Assembly: GCA_963714965.1 (NCBI GenBank)
Contig: CAVQQG010000002.1
Span: 1,240,001 to 1,304,000, forward strand
Source of the DNA: CAJQPP01 sp963714965
Lineage (GTDB): Bacteria > Planctomycetota > Planctomycetia > Pirellulales > Pirellulaceae
Direction: 5' to 3'
DNA: 64,000 bases
In this document: piece after piece, positions 58,688 through 64,000 of the stretch
How the letters are laid out: each line of letters begins with the position of its first letter
How positions within the stretch are numbered: the stretch's first letter is position 1
The notes under the pieces: generated by a model
Told to the model about the DNA's origin: nothing
Database searches by the model: none
What the model saw: only the letters and a program-made list of their open reading frames with translations
Translations under genes and position numbers: made by a program

Positions 58688-59251
58688 ATGTCCAAACACC
58701 AATCACATTCCGCCGACCCCCCCGCCGACGATTTGCAATCCCGCGGTGACAACGGAACCGGGGCAGCCGAAAACCACAACGAACAGCGCGGTGCACCAGA
58801 CGACCTGATTCGCCGGGCCGAAGAGGCTGAGAAAAAAGCGCTCCTGTGCCAGGCGGATCTGGAAAATTTTCGCCGCCGCAAAAATCGGGAATCGGCGGAA
58901 CTGCTCAAGTATGCCAACCTGCCCCTGATCGAAAGCCTGCTGGAGGTCGTTGACAATCTGAGCCGGGCGCTGGAGTCGTCCCCGCCTGGAACCAATGAAC
59001 CCTCCTCCCTGTATCAGGGTGTGGAAATGGTGTGCGGTCAGCTGCAAACGATCCTGGAAAACCATGGCTGCGTGCGGATTCAGGCCCTGGGGCAACCGTT
59101 TGACCCAAACCTGCACGAGGCCATCCGCACCGAACCGTCGGACACCGCCGCCAATACCGTGATTGCCGAGGTGCAATCGGGTTACAAGTTACGCGATCGA
59201 ATCGTGCGCCCCGCCAAAGTCATTATTTCGACCGGGCCGGCCGATTCGTAA
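58688..59251 (+). CDS. grpE: Nucleotide exchange factor GrpE
   Basis: 187 residues. The N-terminus is polar and disordered, followed by the long dimerisation helix (AEEAEKKALLCQADLENFRRRKNRES) and the C-terminal beta-wing with QPFDPNLHEAI and GYKLRDRIVRPAKVIIS. GrpE releases ADP from DnaK. It follows dnaJ with a 48-base gap, in one transcription unit with the chaperonins. The Cys in the helix is unusual but not diagnostic. Confidence 0.95.
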   Translation: MSKHQSHSADPPADDLQSRGDNGTGAAENHNEQRGAPDDLIRRAEEAEKKALLCQADLENFRRRKNRESAELLKYANLPLIESLLEVVDNLSRALESSPPGTNEPSSLYQGVEMVCGQLQTILENHGCVRIQALGQPFDPNLHEAIRTEPSDTAANTVIAEVQSGYKLRDRIVRPAKVIISTGPADS

Positions 59252-59318
59252 CTGGTTGCCGGCCCGGGCCCCCAATCTGCATCCCTGTCCAGTGTCTTTT
59301 TTAGGTCCTCATCCTGAT

Positions 59319-59660
59319 ATGCCAACCTACGACTACCAGTGCGATGCCTGCGGGCATGAATTCGAACTGTTTCAGCGAATCAGTGAAGAGCCCCTGAAAA
59401 AATGCCCCCAATGCAAAAAGAACAAGCTGCAACGACTGTTTGGCACCGGCGCCGCCGTGGTCTTCAAGGGCAGCGGGTTTTACCAGACAGACTATCGCAG
59501 CGAGTCGTACAAGAAAGGCGCCGAGTCGGCCAAACAGGCCAGTTCGGATGCCAAATCCGATTCCTCCGGGGCGACCGGCAAGTCTGGCGAATCAAAACCG
59601 GATGCGTCGGCCTCCGGCCAGGCAAAGGCCCCGGACAAGAAATCGCCGGACAAAAACTAG
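59319..59660 (+). CDS. FmdB-type zinc-ribbon protein
   Basis: 113 residues from the ATG at 59319. The first 42 residues are an FmdB/CxxC_CxxC_SSSS ribbon: MPTYDYQCDACGHEFELFQ, then CPQCKKNKLQRLFGTG. A VVFKGSGFYQTDY segment follows, as in the family. The C-terminal half is a low-complexity Ser/Ala/Lys tail. The family is widespread and its function is uncharacterised (regulatory in name only). It follows grpE by 67 bases and may be co-transcribed with it. Confidence 0.9.
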   Translation: MPTYDYQCDACGHEFELFQRISEEPLKKCPQCKKNKLQRLFGTGAAVVFKGSGFYQTDYRSESYKKGAESAKQASSDAKSDSSGATGKSGESKPDASASGQAKAPDKKSPDKN

Positions 59661-59746
59661 TCCCGGGACGGTCCGGTTGTACCTCGTCCGGCCATCATAT
59701 CCGCAATTTGACCGTGGTTTCCGCCGCCCGCCGGTACCGGTGTGTC

Positions 59747-60310
59747 TCACGGGTCTCGTCGCGAATCGCCGGGTGATTCCCCACCGCCGGCACGGAGAGC
59801 CCGATACTGGCTCTGCGTCAACTCGAAACGTAATACCGGCCCCCCCCGCTCATCGACCCGGGGGGCAACTGAAACCAGGGCCGACGTTTCCAGAATCCGC
59901 ACCGACGCCACGTTTCGCCGGTCGACATGGGCGACCAGAGAGCCTCCGGCCCGTTGCAACAACCAGTAATCGATGAGTCCGGCCAGTACCTCCCGGCCAT
60001 ACCCGCGGCCCCAGTGTTGCTCCAAAAAACGGTAGCCGAGTTCATTTTCGGATTGTTCGTTTTTCACAACGGCACACGTACCGACAAACGGGCCGTCCGG
60101 TTTCCGCACAACCGCCCAAACCAGGCATCCCTGTTCCGGATCGGTGTAACCGTCGATGCACTTTTTCAGCTGAGTACGATTGGTTTCGGCCGACTGCGGA
60201 ATGCCCGTCGTGTATTGCATCACACGGGGATTGGCTTGCATCTCGTGGAACGACGGAAAATCACCGGGTTGCAGTTCGCGCACCAGCAAACGCTGTGTTT
60301 CGAAAACCAT
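59747..60310 (-). CDS. GNAT-family N-acetyltransferase
   Basis: 187 residues from the ATG at 60310 (the frame continues 13 codons further upstream). The start FETQRLLVRELQPGDFPSFHEM, the motif region ELGYRFLEQHWGRGYGREVLAGLIDY (acetyl-CoA binding pattern R/Q-x-x-G-x-G) and the HVDRRNVASVRILE helix match RimJ/RimL-like GNAT proteins. They usually acetylate ribosomal proteins or small molecules; the substrate is unknown. Convergent with the FmdB gene and divergent from malic enzyme. Confidence 0.88.
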   Translation of the reverse strand: MVFETQRLLVRELQPGDFPSFHEMQANPRVMQYTTGIPQSAETNRTQLKKCIDGYTDPEQGCLVWAVVRKPDGPFVGTCAVVKNEQSENELGYRFLEQHWGRGYGREVLAGLIDYWLLQRAGGSLVAHVDRRNVASVRILETSALVSVAPRVDERGGPVLRFELTQSQYRALRAGGGESPGDSRRDP

Positions 60311-60552
60311 TTTCACCCAATAAACAGGCTGCGGAAACGCGCTCGCCACATGGCTCGGGTCTGGCTGCCTGGTCTGGCATTGCGGGGACGACGCTTCCGG
60401 TCAGGGAAAATTATGCACGAAAACCCGGCTTCGATCCAGCTTGCCCCGGCTGACGGAGTGGTCCGTTTCCCCCGAACGCACTTTGGTACCGGAGGCACCC
60501 GACAACCGTGGCACCCGTCGCGGGGATGCTGTGGCATAATGGCGTTTTCTGC

Positions 60553-62220
60553 ATGTCACGCCACCCCGACCGATCGTCAACCTGGACCATGAAACCTTCC
60601 GCTGATTTTTACCGCGGTGTCAAACTCCTGCACGACCCGATTCGCAACAAGGGCACTGCTTTTACCGAGGAAGAGCGCGACAGACTGGGATTGCGCGGCC
60701 TGCTGCCTCCCAAAGTCTGTACGCAAGATGAACAGGTCATGCGGGTGCTCGACAACCTGCACCGCAAAGCCACAGATCTCGAACGCTATATCTATTTGAT
60801 GGCGCTGCAGGATCGAAACGAAACGCTGTTCTACCGGGTCGTCATGGAGCATCTGAAGAAAATCATGCCGCTGATCTATACGCCGACCGTCGGCAAGGCC
60901 TGTCAGCTGTACGGGCATATTTTTCGACGACCCCGGGGCCTGTTTCTGTCCGCCAACGACAGGGGCCGGATGAGTGAAGTGCTGGAAAACTGGCCGCATC
61001 GCGATGTCCGGATCATCGTCATCACCGACGGCGAACGGATTCTGGGACTGGGTGATCTGGGTGCCAATGGCATGGGAATTCCCGTCGGCAAACTGTCATT
61101 GTATACGGCCTGCGCCGGAATACACCCGACGCACTGCTTGCCAATCACACTGGACGTTGGCACCAACAACCGCCAGTTGCTGAATGACCCGCTCTATATG
61201 GGGCTGAGGCAACAACGTTTGCGCGGCGAGGAATATGACGCGCTGTTTGCGGAGTTTGTGGAAGCCGCGACAGCCCGTTTTCCGCGAGCCATCATCCAGC
61301 TGGAAGATTTTGCGAATTTCAATGCGTTTCACTTGCTCAAGCAATACCGGGACCGGGTTTGCCTGTTTGATGACGATATCCAGGGCACCGCCAGTGTGAC
61401 CCTGGCCGGCCTGTATTCCGCCCAACGCATCACGCAATCTGCTTTGGTGCATCAGCGATTGCTGTTTCTGGGAGCCGGGGAGGCGGGCCTCGGAATTGGC
61501 CACCTGATCGTCAACGCCCTGCAGAGCGAAGGCATGCCGGAACGTGAGGCACGCCAACGGTGCTGGTTTTTTGATTCCAAGGGACTGGTGGTCCGGCAGC
61601 GTCATGATCTGACGGAGTACAAACGGCCCTTTGCCCAGGATCATCCGCCGCTGACCGATTTTGTCGAGGCGATACGCCGGTTTCGGCCCACGGCGATCAT
61701 TGGCGTGTCCGGTGCGGCCGGAGCCTTCGATCAGCAGGTTCTGGAGCTGATGGCCGAGATCAATCCACGACCCATCATCATGGCCTTGTCCAATCCGACC
61801 TCCAAGAGCGAGTGCTCTGCGGTTCAGGCCTACCAGTACACCCGGGGCCAGGCGATTTTCGCCAGCGGCAGCCCGTTCGATCCGGTCGATTACAAAGGCC
61901 GCACCTTTGTGCCTGGCCAGGGCAACAACGCCTACATCTTTCCGGGAGTGGGACTGGGAGCCATCGCCTGCGGGGCCCGCCAAATCACCGACGAAATGTT
62001 CTTTGTGGCGGCCAAATCGCTGGCCAGCCAGGTGGGTGTTCACGATCTGGAATTGGGACGGATCTACCCGTCCCTGTCCCGGATCCGCGAAGTCTCGGTT
62101 CGAATTGCAGTCGCCGTGGCCGAATTGGCATTCGAGAACGGATTGGCCCGGGACCCGCAACCGGACAACTTGCCCGAGTCCATCCGCAACATGATGTTTG
62201 TACCGGCGTACCCGGAATGA
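60553..62220 (+). CDS. NAD-dependent malic enzyme
   Basis: 555 residues from the ATG at 60553; an ATG at 60589 is an alternative start. Family pattern: GTAFTEEERDRLGLRGLLP, NETLFYRVVMEHL, YTPTVGKAC, then VITDGERILGLGDLGANGMGIP. The metal site runs IIQLEDFANFNAFHLL and CLFDDDIQGTASV, and the NAD domain has FLGAGEAGLGIGHLI. The end SKSECSAVQAY matches large malic enzymes of the MaeA type. It decarboxylates malate to pyruvate, linking the TCA cycle to C3 metabolism. Monocistronic. Confidence 0.95.
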   Translation: MSRHPDRSSTWTMKPSADFYRGVKLLHDPIRNKGTAFTEEERDRLGLRGLLPPKVCTQDEQVMRVLDNLHRKATDLERYIYLMALQDRNETLFYRVVMEHLKKIMPLIYTPTVGKACQLYGHIFRRPRGLFLSANDRGRMSEVLENWPHRDVRIIVITDGERILGLGDLGANGMGIPVGKLSLYTACAGIHPTHCLPITLDVGTNNRQLLNDPLYMGLRQQRLRGEEYDALFAEFVEAATARFPRAIIQLEDFANFNAFHLLKQYRDRVCLFDDDIQGTASVTLAGLYSAQRITQSALVHQRLLFLGAGEAGLGIGHLIVNALQSEGMPEREARQRCWFFDSKGLVVRQRHDLTEYKRPFAQDHPPLTDFVEAIRRFRPTAIIGVSGAAGAFDQQVLELMAEINPRPIIMALSNPTSKSECSAVQAYQYTRGQAIFASGSPFDPVDYKGRTFVPGQGNNAYIFPGVGLGAIACGARQITDEMFFVAAKSLASQVGVHDLELGRIYPSLSRIREVSVRIAVAVAELAFENGLARDPQPDNLPESIRNMMFVPAYPE

Positions 62221-62386
62221 AGCTGTCGTGACCCGCCGGAAATCGATTTGATTCGGGGCGCCCCGATCAATCGGTTCCCTCCCGCCGGCGAGTCATTTCG
62301 GCTCCGGAGGACCCGTCAGATTCTGCGCCAAGCGGTGCCGCGGGTGGCATGTCCAGCCGTGCCAGTCGGGATGTTGACCGAGCCGG

Positions 62387-63022
62387 TCAGAGCCCGTGTT
62401 CGTCAGCCGCGGGCGTGTCGGCCTGACCTGACCGGAGACGTTGTCCAATGGGTGATACGCCCGGCAAATCAAATTCCTGGCGGCTCAGCGCCACATAATG
62501 ATGACCAATTTCGATTTGTTGCCCTTCGCGAACCTGACGACCTGCGGCATCCAGGCGAGCATTCATCGTCGCCTTGCGGCCGCTGCGGCAAACCGTCTTG
62601 ATTTCCACGATCTCCTCGGCCCAGGCCAGCAGATACTTGCTGCCTTCAAACGGCTCGCCCCGAAAATCGGTTCGTAATCCATAACAAAGAACCGGGATCC
62701 CGAGGCGGTCGCAAACAATGGTCAGCTGGAGGACCTGGGGCGGCGTCAAAAACTGGGCTTCATCCACAAACACACAATGGACGGCCCCCTGGCGCATGTC
62801 GCGGCGCACCAGTTCCAGCAAATCGTCGTCAGTTCGAAAGACCGTTGCAGCCCGTTTCAATCCAATCCGCGAGGTGATCGTGCCGGATTCGTCGCGGTCG
62901 TCGATCAGCGGCGTAAACAGCATCACCTTCATGTCAAGCTCTTCATAGTTGTAGGCCGCCTGCAACAACGTCGTGCTTTTGCCGGCGTTCATTGCCGAGT
63001 AATAAAAATACAGCTTTGCCAT
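62387..63022 (-). CDS. tdk: Thymidine kinase
   Basis: 211 residues from the ATG at 63022, where the enzyme begins (AKLYFYYSAMNAGKSTTLLQ with the P-loop NAGKST). Other motifs are VFVDEAQFLTPPQVLQL (Walker B), YGLRTDFRGEPFEGSKYLL and the lasso region AEEIVEIKTVCRSGRKATMNARL. It is the type II (TK1-like) enzyme that phosphorylates thymidine with ATP for salvage. Only one Cys of the usual zinc pairs is evident in the lasso. Divergent from the threonine synthase gene. Confidence 0.95.
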   Translation of the reverse strand: MAKLYFYYSAMNAGKSTTLLQAAYNYEELDMKVMLFTPLIDDRDESGTITSRIGLKRAATVFRTDDDLLELVRRDMRQGAVHCVFVDEAQFLTPPQVLQLTIVCDRLGIPVLCYGLRTDFRGEPFEGSKYLLAWAEEIVEIKTVCRSGRKATMNARLDAAGRQVREGQQIEIGHHYVALSRQEFDLPGVSPIGQRLRSGQADTPAADEHGL

Positions 63023-63163
63023 GGGTTTCTGACCGTGCCGGGGGGACCGCCGCTGCTTCAGGCGATCCGGTCTCGGATAGCCAAATGGTAGTGGCGGAGA
63101 CAAAATGACGGGGCGAATGTCGCGTGATTGTTAATCGATTGAACGATTTTGGAAAGCACCCGA

Positions 63164-64000
63164 ATGGGCACTCTGAAACGCTGGGTCACACACCTGGAAT
63201 CCGCCATTGATGGCACGTTGCTGGACGCCAACCAGTTGCAAACCATGCACGCGGGCCGGCCCCTGTGGGTTCGATATGACTTGCCGGCCATTGCCGACCA
63301 GGTTGATCGGAACCAACTTGTGACCCGCGATCCCTGCATGTACCGTTTTCGGGAATTGTTACCGGTAGGCGAACAGATTTCGCCGGTGTCACTCGGGGAA
63401 GGCGACACGCCCCTGTTGCATTGCCCGCGACTGGGGCGTGAATTTGGTTTGTCACATTTGTACATCAAGGACGAGTCCCAGCTGCCGACCGGCAGCTTCA
63501 AAAGCCGCGGGTTGTCAATGGCACTCACCATGGCCAGACATTTCGGGGTCACGCGGGTAGCCATTCCCACGGCCGGGAACGCGGGCGGAGCTACGGCTGC
63601 CTATGCGGCACGGGCGGGCATTATGGCGGTTGTGCTGATGCCGGACGATACACCGATCGTCAACCAGGTCGAAAGTGTATGGGCTGGCGCACGGGTCTTT
63701 CTGGTCAACGGCTTGATCAACGATTGCGGCCGCCTGATTCGGGAAGGCAATGATTCGATGGGTTGGCTGGACCTGTCGACCCTCAAGGAACCGTACCGAA
63801 TCGAGGGAAAAAAGACGATGGGACTGGAATTGGCCCTGCAATTCGGGTGGAAACTGCCCGATGTGATTGTCTACCCCACCGGCGGCGGCACCGGGTTGAT
63901 TGGAATGTGGAAGGCGTTTCAGGAGCTGCAGCAATTGGGGTGGCTGGACGACACCAGCATGCCCCGGATGGTCTCGGTGCAATCCGACGGTTGCTGTCCG
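63164..64000 (+). CDS. thrC: Threonine synthase (runs off right edge)
   Basis: 279 residues visible from the ATG at 63164; the frame is open to base 64000. The PLP lysine is in LPTGSFKSRGLSMAL (~112). SLGEGDTPLLHCPRLG precedes it, and AIPTAGNAGGATAAYAARAG and VIVYPTGGGTGLIGMWKAF follow, all typical of fold type II enzymes. I favour threonine synthase over threonine dehydratase because of the N-terminal layout (zinc-free DANQL start, then GEGDTPL). The enzyme makes threonine from O-phosphohomoserine. C-terminal part missing. Confidence 0.9.
   Translation, partial: MGTLKRWVTHLESAIDGTLLDANQLQTMHAGRPLWVRYDLPAIADQVDRNQLVTRDPCMYRFRELLPVGEQISPVSLGEGDTPLLHCPRLGREFGLSHLYIKDESQLPTGSFKSRGLSMALTMARHFGVTRVAIPTAGNAGGATAAYAARAGIMAVVLMPDDTPIVNQVESVWAGARVFLVNGLINDCGRLIREGNDSMGWLDLSTLKEPYRIEGKKTMGLELALQFGWKLPDVIVYPTGGGTGLIGMWKAFQELQQLGWLDDTSMPRMVSVQSDGCCP

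Overview
The window looks like chromosomal DNA of a planctomycete, probably close to Pirellulaceae. This is inference from gene content, since no database search was possible. The markers are a DUF1592 cytochrome-like protein next to a DUF1552 Tat protein, a sulfatase and sialidase pair, a PmoA-like (DUF6807) protein, a methanopterin-linked cyclohydrolase (Mch), two GroEL paralogues, and many GTG/TTG starts.

Layout. 1-4.3 kb: a partial ATPase-like gene, a SnoaL-like protein, and a two-gene Mla-type ABC unit (membrane-anchored partner plus fused ATPase/permease). 4.3-7.9 kb: a scar of mobile DNA, with a decayed integron integrase cut by an IS256-family element, a frameshifted exported-protein fragment and a RAYT transposase relic. 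8-24 kb: small zinc-ribbon and HhH proteins, a sulfatase facing a sialidase, rplM-rpsI, tRNA-Leu, secreted proteins, sirtuin, peptidase E, a Lon-like protease and an MJ0042 zinc-finger membrane protein. 24.3-25.0 kb: a gene-free, unusually structured stretch that may encode a non-coding RNA. 25-32 kb: macro-domain protein, SurA-like protein, topoisomerase III, and HU followed by a 15-bp tandem array. 32.7-39.7 kb: a tight run of DUF1592, DUF1552, ribD, dus and mch. 39.7-43 kb: hslVU and an isochorismatase-fold hydrolase with an extra domain. 43-50.3 kb: a type I secretion locus (HlyD-like adaptor, HlyB-like ABC exporter) with its likely substrate, a large metzincin protease carrying RTX repeats. 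50.8-53 kb: the TIGR03546/TIGR03545-like pair. 53.6-59.7 kb: a chaperone cluster, groEL-groES-groEL-dnaJ-grpE, then an FmdB-type zinc ribbon. 59.7-64 kb: acetyltransferase, malic enzyme, thymidine kinase and a partial threonine synthase.

Two gene groups make functional sense as units. The secretion genes flank their own cargo, and the chaperone cluster carries the folding machinery plus both DnaK co-chaperones, without dnaK itself. Nine genes, including groEL (twice), hslU, dus and mch, are broken by twelve single-base frameshifts that each restore a full-length family protein when corrected. Most are probably sequence errors; I annotate these genes across the break.

The most interesting items are the hairpin-dense intergenic region at 24.47-24.72 kb, the integron integrase whose catalytic tyrosine reads as aspartate, the T1SS/metalloprotease locus, and the in-frame tandem array behind HU.
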